Part shown: positions 54,169 through 63,253 of the stretch, in pieces
Layout of the letters: every line of letters begins with the position of its first letter
How positions within the stretch are numbered: position 1 is the stretch's first letter
Source: Negadavirga shengliensis
Lineage (GTDB): Bacteria; Bacteroidota; Bacteroidia; Cytophagales; Cyclobacteriaceae
Assembly: GCF_042652345.1 (NCBI RefSeq)
Contig: NZ_JBHSJJ010000006.1
Span: forward strand, 124,001-188,000
Reading direction: 5' to 3'
Length of the DNA: 64,000 nucleotides
Notes under the pieces: model-generated
Database searches by the model: none
What the model was told of the DNA's origin: nothing
Seen by the model: only the letters and a program-made list of their open reading frames with translations
Position numbers and translations under genes: made by a program

Positions 54169-55215
54169 ATGCAAAAATCTATTTTAATAACAGGGGGAGC
54201 AGGTTTTATTGGATCCCATGTGGTAAGACTTTTCGTCAATAAATACCCGGATTACAGGATTGTAAATCTTGACAGCCTTACCTATGCGGGAAATTTGGAA
54301 AACCTCAAAGATATTGACCAAGCTGCCAACTACCATTTCTCGAAGGTTGATATTGCCCATGAGGAGTTGCTTAAAGAAGTATTTAATGATTATCAGGTTA
54401 CCGAGGTCATTCACCTGGCTGCAGAATCCCATGTGGACAGGTCCATCTCCGATCCGCTGGCATTCGTCAAAACCAATGTCATAGGCACGGTAAACCTGCT
54501 CAATGTGGCAAGGGAATTTTGGAAGGATAAACAAAATCATTTGTTTTATCACGTGTCCACGGATGAAGTGTATGGCTCCCTGGATGAGGGAGGGTATTTT
54601 ACCGAAAAAACGCCCTATGACCCACAATCGCCTTATTCCGCCTCGAAAGCTTCTTCTGATCATTTTGTGAGGGCTTATGCCAATACTTATGGTCTGAAAA
54701 CGGTGATTTCTAATTGTTCGAATAATTACGGTCCGAATCAGTTTCCGGAAAAATTGATTCCTCTGTGCATCCATAACATCAAAAACAACAAACCTCTTCC
54801 GGTATACGGAAAGGGAGAAAATGTCAGGGATTGGCTGTATGTGGAAGACCATGCCAGGGCCATTGATTTGATATTCCATCAGGGCAAGCCGGGAGCTACC
54901 TATAATGTCGGAGGGTTCAATGAATGGAAGAACATCGATATCGTGAGGTTGCTGTGCAAAATCATGGACAAAAAACTCGGCAGGAAACCGGGTGAATCAG
55001 CAGACTTGATTACTTTTGTAAAAGACAGGGCAGGACATGACTTGAGATATGCCATCGACGCCGACAATATTAAAAATGAATTGGGTTGGGAACCCAGCCT
55101 GACCTTCGAAACCGGGATAGAAAAGACCGTTGACTGGTACCTCAATAACCAGGATTGGTTGGAAAGGGTCACTTCCGGTGACTATCAGAAATATTACGAA
55201 CAACATTACGGATAA
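54169..55215 (+). CDS. rmlB: dTDP-glucose 4,6-dehydratase
   Basis: 348 aa short-chain dehydrogenase-type enzyme that makes dTDP-4-keto-6-deoxyglucose, on the way to rhamnose or other deoxysugars. NAD site GGAGFIGSHV (residues about 8-17), catalytic TDEVYG (D132, E133) and YSASK (Y156, K160). Full length. It follows the Wzc-like gene by 9 bases. rmlA, rmlC and rmlD are not in the window. Confidence 0.95.
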   Translation: MQKSILITGGAGFIGSHVVRLFVNKYPDYRIVNLDSLTYAGNLENLKDIDQAANYHFSKVDIAHEELLKEVFNDYQVTEVIHLAAESHVDRSISDPLAFVKTNVIGTVNLLNVAREFWKDKQNHLFYHVSTDEVYGSLDEGGYFTEKTPYDPQSPYSASKASSDHFVRAYANTYGLKTVISNCSNNYGPNQFPEKLIPLCIHNIKNNKPLPVYGKGENVRDWLYVEDHARAIDLIFHQGKPGATYNVGGFNEWKNIDIVRLLCKIMDKKLGRKPGESADLITFVKDRAGHDLRYAIDADNIKNELGWEPSLTFETGIEKTVDWYLNNQDWLERVTSGDYQKYYEQHYG

Positions 55216-55231
55216 AACCACTGTTTATTCC

Positions 55232-56026
55232 ATGAGACAATACCATCAGTTACTTCAGCATATTTTGGACACGGGGGTTCAGAAAGGGGACCGGACGGGA
55301 ACGGGGACGATCAGCGTCTTTGGTTACCAAATGCGTTTTAACCTGCAGGAAGGCTTCCCCTTGGTCACCACCAAGAAATGTCATGTTCGTTCCATTATTC
55401 ACGAGTTGCTGTGGTTTCTGAACGGTGACACCAATATCCAATACCTGAGGGACAACAAAGTATCCATTTGGGACGAATGGGCTGATGAAAACGGGGATTT
55501 AGGTCCGGTGTATGGTTATCAGTGGAGGCATTGGCCGGATGGCGAGGGCGGAGAGATAGACCAGATAAAGAACCTTGTTCACCAGATCAAAACCAATCCC
55601 AATTCCAGGAGACTCATTGTGAGTGCCTGGAACGTGGCTGATGTGGATCAGATGGCTTTGCCTCCATGCCACTTACTGTTTCAGTTTTATGTGGCGGAAG
55701 GCAGGCTTTCCTGCCAGTTGTACCAACGCAGCGCCGATGTGTTCCTGGGCGTTCCCTTCAACATCGCTTCCTATGCACTGCTGCTTTCCATGATAGCCCA
55801 GGTGTGTGATCTTCAGCCGGGGGAATTTGTGCATACCTTTGGAGACGCACACCTCTATAATAATCACATAGACCAAGCCAGGCTACAACTTTCACGGAAT
55901 CCCAGGCCATTGCCTCAGCTGAAACTGAATCCTGAAATAAGGGACATATTCGGTTTCAGGTATGAGGATTTTGAGATCCTGAATTATGATCCGCACCCTC
56001 ATATCAAAGCAGCCGTTGCCATATAA
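55232..56026 (+). CDS. thyA: Thymidylate synthase
   Basis: Makes dTMP from dUMP with methylene-tetrahydrofolate. 264 aa from the ATG at 55232, the same length as E. coli ThyA. A longer frame from 55130 overlaps rmlB and is not supported. Catalytic C146 in LPPCHLLFQF, dUMP site RTGTGT near the N-terminus, and RSADVFLGVPFNIASYA. It follows rmlB by 16 bases and is probably cotranscribed with the exopolysaccharide genes. The stop is 2 bases from the convergent lyase gene. Confidence 0.97.
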   Translation: MRQYHQLLQHILDTGVQKGDRTGTGTISVFGYQMRFNLQEGFPLVTTKKCHVRSIIHELLWFLNGDTNIQYLRDNKVSIWDEWADENGDLGPVYGYQWRHWPDGEGGEIDQIKNLVHQIKTNPNSRRLIVSAWNVADVDQMALPPCHLLFQFYVAEGRLSCQLYQRSADVFLGVPFNIASYALLLSMIAQVCDLQPGEFVHTFGDAHLYNNHIDQARLQLSRNPRPLPQLKLNPEIRDIFGFRYEDFEILNYDPHPHIKAAVAI

Positions 56027-56028
56027 CC

Positions 56029-56874
56029 CTACCATGTAAACAACGCTTCCAAGAAAGGAATGGGATCGGTAGAGAGCATTTTCTCATCGATCCGCTGTAT
56101 ATAGGAGAGTCCACTGACGTTGGAGGTAAAAACCTGCTCTGCTCCGAGCAGGTCGTCAAAGGTGTAACTGCCTTCCTGGATTAGTTTCCCTTTTTTTTGG
56201 AGTATTTCGCAGATCATCGCCCGGCTTACTCCGGCTATCGCGTTGTGTTTAAGGGAAGGGGTATAATACTTGCCGTTTTTTACCCAAAAGATGTTAGCGC
56301 TACCGGCTTCACTGATAAAACCTTTGTCATCCGTAAGGATTACCTCATCCATCCCCTTTTCCTGCCTTTCCATATTGGCCATGACATAAGTAAGACCGTT
56401 TAAGGTTTTGCAATGGCTCCATGGAGAAGGGCATACATGAACGGATTCTGAGACATAAGCTTTGTTTTTGATGGCCGGAGCCGGAGAAAAAGGTTGGACG
56501 AACAGGGTTTCCTGTGGGGACGAGGTGGTAGGCGTGTATTTCCCTATCCCTTCCCGATAGATATTCCATCTGATCCTTAAAGGAACATCTGCGGGAAAAT
56601 TTTTGCGTACATATTCCTCAATCTGCTGGACTGAGGAAACCGAATTTTGCCTCAATTTCAATACATCCATTCCTTCCTTCGCCCGCTTTTGGTGAGCATC
56701 TGCAAAGCGTATTCTCTTTTGGGCAAATACCATGGTTTCAAAAATACCGTCTCCAAAGAATGCCGCACGATTCGCAAAAGCCACATCGGCAGCTAAAAAG
56801 GTAGCACCCGCTTTTTGAAGAAATACTGTCTCAAAACCGGTCATTTCACTGTTCGTTTTCGTACATAATTTCAT
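56029..56874 (-). CDS. pabC: Class IV aminotransferase, aminodeoxychorismate-lyase-like
   Basis: 281 aa fold-type IV PLP enzyme. Catalytic lysine K156 in HCKTLNGL, E189 in SEAGSANIFW, and the phosphate-binding AGVSRAM. Early segment FGDGIFETMV is typical. This family includes 4-amino-4-deoxychorismate lyase (folate), branched-chain and D-amino-acid aminotransferases. The length and lack of BCAT-specific motifs favour a PabC-like role, and the folate link with thyA beside it is suggestive only. An alternative start is M11. No terminator separates it from thyA. Confidence 0.75.
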   Translation of the reverse strand: MKLCTKTNSEMTGFETVFLQKAGATFLAADVAFANRAAFFGDGIFETMVFAQKRIRFADAHQKRAKEGMDVLKLRQNSVSSVQQIEEYVRKNFPADVPLRIRWNIYREGIGKYTPTTSSPQETLFVQPFSPAPAIKNKAYVSESVHVCPSPWSHCKTLNGLTYVMANMERQEKGMDEVILTDDKGFISEAGSANIFWVKNGKYYTPSLKHNAIAGVSRAMICEILQKKGKLIQEGSYTFDDLLGAEQVFTSNVSGLSYIQRIDEKMLSTDPIPFLEALFTW

Positions 56875-57090
56875 CCTGTATAGAAGAATAGATTGTTAAA
56901 ATTAATTAAATATATAGTATAAATGGTGTGAATTGATGTTTTGGTTATTAAATTGTCATGCAGAAAATTTTTTAGCATAGATATTGAAAAAAATGTTGGA
57001 TCGGTTAATCTCATTGTATATGAAGGGGTGCACGCCACGACAATTTATGCCCTTGTCTACTTGTCAGAATATAATTAATTTCTTTACATT

Positions 57091-58434
57091 ATGAGGAAGA
57101 TTTACTTTTTTGCCATTGGCATGTTGATTCTGATGGAAAATGAAGTTTTGGCTCAGGATTTTGATATTGAAGCCCTGAGTTTGGAGGAATGCGTCATCAT
57201 TGCCATAGAAAATAATCTCAACCTGAAAAGGAGTGAACTGAACCTTTTGAATTCGGAAGCGGCATTAATGGAAGCAAGGGGGCAACAGCTGCCTTCTTTC
57301 TCTGCCGGGGCATCTTCCGGGTTTCGCTGGGGAAGGTCCATTAATCCCGTAACCAACCTTTTTGAGACCAGGCGGATAGGAAATGTGAATATTTCAGCCA
57401 GTTCCAATTTGCCCATTTATGCAGGTGGACAGATCAGGAACAGTATCAAACAGGCCCAGCTGGAGGTGGAAACCAGCAGGTTAAATGTAGCGGCCACTGA
57501 AAACGATATTACGCTCAATGCCATCAACCTTTTCATCAATGTGGCATTTGCCAGGGAGCAATTAAATATAGCGCGGTCCCAACTAAAAACCACTCAGGAT
57601 CAACTGGAAAGGACCAGACGGTTGGTGATGGCAGGAGCGCTGCCCAGGGGAGACCAACTTGATTTGGGAGCGCAGACCGCTACCAATGAACTGGAAGTGA
57701 TCAACGCCGAAAACAACCTCCGCATTGCCAGATTAAACCTGTCACAGGCCCTTCAGTTACCTTTTACAGATGAATTTGATATAGTGGTGCCGGAAGTTGA
57801 AGTGGATAATTTGGAGATAGAGACAAAGGGCGTGGCCAATATTTACTCTGTGGCCACAGAACATTTACCTCAGATAAAAGCGGCAGAGTTGGGAGTAGAA
57901 AGTGCGGAGTATGGGGTGAGGATGGCCAAAGGTGCATTTGCGCCGACACTGGGCATCAACGCCAATGTGTTTTCCAACTATGTGGACCAGGTATCTTTTG
58001 GCACGGCTGACCCCTTAATGAGACAGTTTGAAAACAACCTTTCCCAGGCAGCCAATCTTTCTTTGAACATCCCGATTTTTTCCAATTTCAGGAACAGAGC
58101 AGGTGTGCAGAGGGCCAGGGTTCAGAAAAGATTAAGCGAAATTCAGGAAATAGAGACCAAAAACCAGCTACGGCAGGAAATTGAAACAGCATACACTTCT
58201 GCTTATGCGGCCAGACAGGCTTATAGAAGTTCACTGTTGAGAGTAGAGGCAATGGAGGAGGCGTTCCGCATGGCCACCCAGCGTTTCGATGTGGGAGCGA
58301 TCAACGCAGTGGACTTTCAGGTTGCCCAGAATAATCTTTTCAATGCTCAGGCTGATTTAGTAACTTCGAAATATGAATATGTTTTCAGGGTAAAAGTGCT
58401 TGATTTTTATTTGGGAAACCCTTTATCATTGTAA
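57091..58434 (+). CDS. TolC-family outer-membrane efflux protein
   Basis: 447 aa, signal peptide ending NEVLAQ. Two OEP repeats: the first with SLEECVIIAIENNLNLKR and GLRWGRSINPVT-type residues, the second beginning near residue 230 (VATEHLPQIKAAELGVESA). Coiled helices with repeated Ala, Gln, Arg and Glu form the tunnel. It begins an operon with the adaptor protein 13 bases downstream. Confidence 0.92.
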   Translation: MRKIYFFAIGMLILMENEVLAQDFDIEALSLEECVIIAIENNLNLKRSELNLLNSEAALMEARGQQLPSFSAGASSGFRWGRSINPVTNLFETRRIGNVNISASSNLPIYAGGQIRNSIKQAQLEVETSRLNVAATENDITLNAINLFINVAFAREQLNIARSQLKTTQDQLERTRRLVMAGALPRGDQLDLGAQTATNELEVINAENNLRIARLNLSQALQLPFTDEFDIVVPEVEVDNLEIETKGVANIYSVATEHLPQIKAAELGVESAEYGVRMAKGAFAPTLGINANVFSNYVDQVSFGTADPLMRQFENNLSQAANLSLNIPIFSNFRNRAGVQRARVQKRLSEIQEIETKNQLRQEIETAYTSAYAARQAYRSSLLRVEAMEEAFRMATQRFDVGAINAVDFQVAQNNLFNAQADLVTSKYEYVFRVKVLDFYLGNPLSL

Positions 58435-58447
58435 ATGAAAGACAAAA

Positions 58448-59752
58448 ATGGCAAGAAAAAAATCCAACAGACTGATTTATATACTTTTAGGGGCAGTGGT
58501 CGTTCTGGCAGTCTTTATTTTTGCGGGAAAAAAGGCGGGCTGGATAGGGGGCGAAAAGGAGCTTGAAATTGAGACCGCGCTTGCGTCCAAAAGAAACATT
58601 ACAGAAAAAGTAAGCGCTTCGGGCATTGTCCAACCTGAAATGGAGGTAAAACTGAGCCCCGATGTGGCAGGGGAGATCATTGAATTGAATGTCATAGAGG
58701 GGGATTCGGTGAAATTGAATGATCTTTTGGTCAAAATCCGGCCAGACAATTTTATTTCTGCCTTGGACCGCGCCCAAGCGACCCTAAACCAACAGATGGC
58801 CAACCTGGCCCAGTCCAGAGCTTCCCTGAAAAGGGCCGAAGCCCAGTTTACGAGGGCCAATCTGGCGTTTGAAAGAAATCAAAAACTGTATGAAGACAAG
58901 GTGATATCCGATTCGGATTTTGAACAGGCCAAAGCTGAATTCCTCACCGCCCAAAATGACCTAGAAGCCGCTGAGCAGACCGTTTTGGCTTCCGAATATA
59001 TTGTGAAGAGTGCTAAGGCTACCGTCGATGAGGCCGCGGAAAACCTGAGGTTGACCAACGTGTATTCTCCCACCAATGGGGTGGTTTCCAAGTTGTTGGT
59101 GGAAAAAGGAGAAAGGGTGGTGGGCACCGCACAAATGGCAGGTACCGAGATGGTACGTATCGCGGATCTTTCCAGAATGGAGGTAAGGGTAAACGTAAAC
59201 GAAAACGATATTGTACGGATCAGCATGAACGATACCACGATCATCGATGTGGATTCTTATGCCTTTAGTGGTAAAAAATTCACAGGGGTAGTCACTTCCA
59301 TTGCCAATTCGGCCAACGAGAAGGCCAGTACCGATGCGGTAACGGAATTCGAGGTGAAAATCAAAATCCTCAACGACTCCTATGCTGAATTAGTGAACGA
59401 GAAAAACCCTTATCCCTTCCGACCGGGGATGACCGCAAGTGTGGAGATCATCACCAATAAAAAAGAAAATGTCTTGTCTGTCCCCCTGGCGGCAGTAACT
59501 ACAAGGGAATCTGAAAGAACCGAGTCTCCGGATGGCAATTCAAAAATGAAGGAGTTGGTGTTTGTAACAGAAGGCAATCTGGCAAAAATGGTAGAAGTGA
59601 AAACCGGTATTTCAGACTTCGAAAACATAGAGATCGTGGAGGGTATAACCGAAGGGCAGGAGGTGATTACAGGCCCCTATTTTGTGGTCAGCAAACAACT
59701 CGAAGATAATAAGCCCGTCAAAAAACCGGAAAAAAAGAACGGTAAGCAGTAG
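58448..59752 (+). CDS. HlyD/MacA-type periplasmic adaptor of a tripartite efflux system
   Basis: 434 aa with an N-terminal membrane anchor (about 9-26). Biotinyl-lipoyl-like segments SPDVAGEIIELNVIEGDSV and VYSPTNGVVSKLLVEKGERV flank a long coiled-coil hairpin (about 105-190, including LNQQMANLAQSRASLKRAEA). A beta-barrel and membrane-proximal part follow, including FRPGMTASVEI. It links an inner-membrane pump to the TolC protein encoded upstream. No ABC or RND pump gene follows; the next gene is unrelated. The C-terminus is lysine-rich. Confidence 0.92.
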   Translation: MARKKSNRLIYILLGAVVVLAVFIFAGKKAGWIGGEKELEIETALASKRNITEKVSASGIVQPEMEVKLSPDVAGEIIELNVIEGDSVKLNDLLVKIRPDNFISALDRAQATLNQQMANLAQSRASLKRAEAQFTRANLAFERNQKLYEDKVISDSDFEQAKAEFLTAQNDLEAAEQTVLASEYIVKSAKATVDEAAENLRLTNVYSPTNGVVSKLLVEKGERVVGTAQMAGTEMVRIADLSRMEVRVNVNENDIVRISMNDTTIIDVDSYAFSGKKFTGVVTSIANSANEKASTDAVTEFEVKIKILNDSYAELVNEKNPYPFRPGMTASVEIITNKKENVLSVPLAAVTTRESERTESPDGNSKMKELVFVTEGNLAKMVEVKTGISDFENIEIVEGITEGQEVITGPYFVVSKQLEDNKPVKKPEKKNGKQ

Positions 59753-60002
59753 TTGATTGGTGTGGATGCGGCAAAAAGCTGAAGCTTTTGACATCCGGCA
59801 GATTAAAATCCATTGTTCTTTCATTTTTTGCGTTGCTTTGTTCCGGTATGTCATTGTACGCCATAGGGGGTGATGAATGAGCGGTTGGTATTTACGGTAT
59901 GCTTTTGCGCTGAATAATTTTATTTTTCCATTGTGGGTCACTAATTGGCTGCGTTCATTTATTTTTATTATTTTTAACCAAATGAATTGTGGTCTTTCAA
60001 AA

Positions 60003-63000
60003 ATGTTCGCACATAAAAATTTTATTTCGTTTCTTTCGGAGAAATATTATTTCCTGTGGCTGGTGATCGCCTTATCGGCTTGTGGAACGGATAAGCCGCC
60101 TGAGGTTGTGGAAGCATCTTCAAGGATTCCTTCAGAAATAGATTATAACCTTCATGTCAGACCCATTCTGTCGGACAGGTGTTTTTCCTGCCACGGCCCG
60201 GATCCCAATACCAGAGAGGCCGGACTTCGTCTGGATACAGAAGAAGGTGCCTATGCTGCCCTTAGGGACAGCCATTTCTCCTATGCCATCAAGCCTGGCA
60301 AACTTCATAAAAGCGATGCGTACCGGCGGATCATCTCCGAAGACCCGGAAGTGAGGATGCCTCCGCCGGCATCCAACCTGGAACTCACCACAGAGGAAAA
60401 AGCCATTTTAATCCGATGGATAGAGCAGGGGGCGGTATATAAACCTCACTGGGCTTATATTAAACCCGAAAAACCGGAGATTCCAAAAGTGGAAAATAAA
60501 GGGTGGCCAAAGAATGAAATTGATTATTTTGTGATGGAAAGGCTCGAAAGGGAGGGCCTGAAACCTTCCCCTGAAGCGGACAGGGAAACTTTGATTCGCA
60601 GGGTCAGCTTTGATCTAACGGGTTTGCCACCCGAACTTGAACTTGTAGATGCTTTTTTGGAGGATGATTCGCCTGACGCCTATGAAAAAGTGGTGGACAA
60701 GCTCCTGGATTCCGATGCTTATGCCGAACGCATGGCTTTGGATTGGTTGGATGTGGCCCGATATGCCGATTCGCATGGCCTGCATGCAGACGGCATCCGG
60801 ATGATGTGGCCCTGGAGAGATTGGGTCATCAAAGCTTTCCGGCAAAACATGCCTTATGATCAGTTTATCCAATGGCAGATTGCGGGGGACATGCTTCCCG
60901 GTGCCAACAGAGAGCAGATTCTGGCCACGGCCTTTAACCGTAACCACCAGATGACTGCCGAAGGCGGCATCATCGACGAAGAATACCGCCTCGAATATGT
61001 CTTTGACAGGTCTGAAACCACTGCCAAAGCACTGCTCGGGCTTACCCTGGAATGCGCAAGATGCCATGATCACAAGTTCGATCCACTTTCTCAAAAGGAT
61101 TATTTCAGTTTGGCGGCTTTCTACAACAATGTGGACGAAGTAGGAATGACCGGAGACGATATGAACGCAGGCCCGATGATGCTTTTGCCCGACGAAAAAC
61201 AGGAAGAAGAGCTTAGGGTGCTGAAGGAAAAAATCCTTGATATGGAGAAAAGGCTTGAACTTGTAGAAAAGTCCTATGCTGAAAAAACGGATGCGCGGCA
61301 ACAACCAGGCAATTTTTCTCCCGATAAAACATTGAACCACGGACTGATTGCCCATTTTCCATTGGACCAATACCATGACGGAAAAACGGTGGCCACAGCC
61401 GGTAAATTTTCAGCCCGGGCAATGGGCAACCCTGAAGTGGTGGACAGCCCTTCCGGCAAAGGAATGAGGTTCAAAGATGATTATGACATCGTTGAGATTG
61501 ATAAGGCAGGTATGTTCGAAGTGACGGAATCCTTCTCCTATTCCATCTGGATAAAACCGGAAACCATAGAGCCTTATCGGTTTATTCTGGGAAACATAGG
61601 AAACAAAAATACTTATTGGAGAGGTCATGAAGTGTTTTTGGACAGCACCAACCGCCTTGTGGCCCAACTGATCCATGCCCTGCCCCATAACCGGCTGACC
61701 GTGGCGACGGAACATCCAGTGCCAAAAAATGAATGGACCCATGTGACGGTAACTTATGACGGTTCGGCCAAAGCAGAGGGAGTCCGTATTTACATTAATG
61801 GCAAGGAGACCGCATGTGAAATGCCCTATGACAACCTGTACAAAAGCATGTTGCCCATTGATACCAGCTACAAAAAAATAGATAAATCCCTGAGACTGGC
61901 CCGGAGTTATAGGGTATTTAGTGGAGATGACGGTATCTACCCGGGGAGTTTGGCTGATTTACGCATACACAACCGCCCCTTATCCGGGTGGGAGGTGGCG
62001 ACGTTATACGCACATTATCGCGGCGAACCCTTGCCTGACGTTTCCGGATCGCTGAAATCAGCCCATCTTAGTCTGTTTATGAATCCGGAAGCCAAAAATA
62101 TTAAAGCCGCTTTGAAGTCACTCCGGGAAGAGAAACTGGCCCTGATGGAAGGTGTAGAGGAGATCATGGTGATGCAGGAAAGCGACAAACCCAGGAAAAC
62201 CTTTATTCTTGATCGGGGCGTCTATGATGCTCCCACGCAGGAAGTGGAAGCAGATGTTCCGGAGGTTTTATCCTCATTTTCTGACGAGTGGCCACGTAAC
62301 AGGCTTGGTTTGGCCTATTGGCTGACTGATTCGGATAATCCCCTTGTTTCAAGGGTAAGCGTAAACCGCTACTGGTACCGTATTTTTGGCAATGGAATCG
62401 TTAAAACAGTAGATGATTTTGGTAGTCAAGGCCAGCTGCCCAGCCATCCTTTGCTGTTGGATTGGTTGGCGGTGGACTTTGTAGCGTCAGGTTGGGATAC
62501 CAAGCGGCTGATTAAGCAGATGGTCATGTCTGCAACCTATCGTCAGCAGTCCACGGCCAATGAGGAGCTGAAAGGAGCGGATCCTGAAAATATCCTTTTG
62601 GCGAGGGGGCCCAGACACAGGTTGCTGGGAGAATTCATCAGGGATAATTATTTGCATGCCAGCGGTTTGTTGGTAACCCGGCCGGGTGGCCCGAGCGTCA
62701 AGACTTATCAGCCAGAAGGCCTGTGGGAAGAAAAGGGGGAATTTTCCCATTTTCTCTTAAATTACAAACAGGATAGCGGGGAAGATCTCTACAGGAGAAG
62801 CATGTATACCTTTATCAGACGGACAGCACCTCCTCCTGCCATGACGACTTTTGATGTGCCCAACAGGGAAGAATGTATGGTAAGCAGGCAGGAAACGAAT
62901 ACCCCGCTGCAGCCGCTGATCCTTATGAATGACCCGCAGGCAGTGGAAGCCGCGCGGGTGATGGCCGAAAAAATGCAAAGGGAGGGAGGAAAACAACTGG

Positions 63001-63248
63001 AGGACCAACTGGTTTTCGGTTTTAGAAGAGCCCTGGGCAGAAAACCCAAAAACAAAGAACTCGATATATTCAAAAGCATGTATGAAAGAGAATATAAGCG
63101 GTTCCGTGCGGACAGAAACGCCGCCAAAGCCCTCATCAGGGTGGGAGAATTCCCGGTGGATTCCACTTTGCCGGAGGAAAACACGGCTGCCCTTACCATG
63201 GTGGCCAGTTTGATGTTTAACCATTACGAATTTTATACCAAACAATAG
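60003..63248 (+). CDS. Planctomycete-type cytochrome C / DUF1549 / LamG / DUF1553 lipoprotein
   Basis: 1081 aa from the ATG at 60003, which gives a signal sequence with lipobox LSAC (C27). The frame is open to 59877, but that leader is less signal-like. A cytochrome c domain with heme site CFSCH (60-64) is followed by DUF1549 (about 165-370; ARYADSHG, CARCHDHKFDPLSQKDYF with a second CxxCH). A LamG domain follows (about 450-620; FSYSIWIKPE, WTHVTVTYDGS), then DUF1553 (about 730-990; NPLVSRVSVNRYWYRIFG, SHPLLLDWLAVDF). Such proteins occur with DUF1501 partners in Planctomycetes and marine Bacteroidota. Their reaction is unknown. The partner gene starts 5 bases later. Confidence 0.9.
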   Translation: MFAHKNFISFLSEKYYFLWLVIALSACGTDKPPEVVEASSRIPSEIDYNLHVRPILSDRCFSCHGPDPNTREAGLRLDTEEGAYAALRDSHFSYAIKPGKLHKSDAYRRIISEDPEVRMPPPASNLELTTEEKAILIRWIEQGAVYKPHWAYIKPEKPEIPKVENKGWPKNEIDYFVMERLEREGLKPSPEADRETLIRRVSFDLTGLPPELELVDAFLEDDSPDAYEKVVDKLLDSDAYAERMALDWLDVARYADSHGLHADGIRMMWPWRDWVIKAFRQNMPYDQFIQWQIAGDMLPGANREQILATAFNRNHQMTAEGGIIDEEYRLEYVFDRSETTAKALLGLTLECARCHDHKFDPLSQKDYFSLAAFYNNVDEVGMTGDDMNAGPMMLLPDEKQEEELRVLKEKILDMEKRLELVEKSYAEKTDARQQPGNFSPDKTLNHGLIAHFPLDQYHDGKTVATAGKFSARAMGNPEVVDSPSGKGMRFKDDYDIVEIDKAGMFEVTESFSYSIWIKPETIEPYRFILGNIGNKNTYWRGHEVFLDSTNRLVAQLIHALPHNRLTVATEHPVPKNEWTHVTVTYDGSAKAEGVRIYINGKETACEMPYDNLYKSMLPIDTSYKKIDKSLRLARSYRVFSGDDGIYPGSLADLRIHNRPLSGWEVATLYAHYRGEPLPDVSGSLKSAHLSLFMNPEAKNIKAALKSLREEKLALMEGVEEIMVMQESDKPRKTFILDRGVYDAPTQEVEADVPEVLSSFSDEWPRNRLGLAYWLTDSDNPLVSRVSVNRYWYRIFGNGIVKTVDDFGSQGQLPSHPLLLDWLAVDFVASGWDTKRLIKQMVMSATYRQQSTANEELKGADPENILLARGPRHRLLGEFIRDNYLHASGLLVTRPGGPSVKTYQPEGLWEEKGEFSHFLLNYKQDSGEDLYRRSMYTFIRRTAPPPAMTTFDVPNREECMVSRQETNTPLQPLILMNDPQAVEAARVMAEKMQREGGKQLEDQLVFGFRRALGRKPKNKELDIFKSMYEREYKRFRADRNAAKALIRVGEFPVDSTLPEENTAALTMVASLMFNHYEFYTKQ

Positions 63249-63253
63249 CAAAG

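Noticed and set aside
55130..55231. Extended thyA start at 55130
   Set aside because: It overlaps rmlB by 86 bases; the ATG at 55232 gives exactly the family length with the catalytic cysteine at 146.
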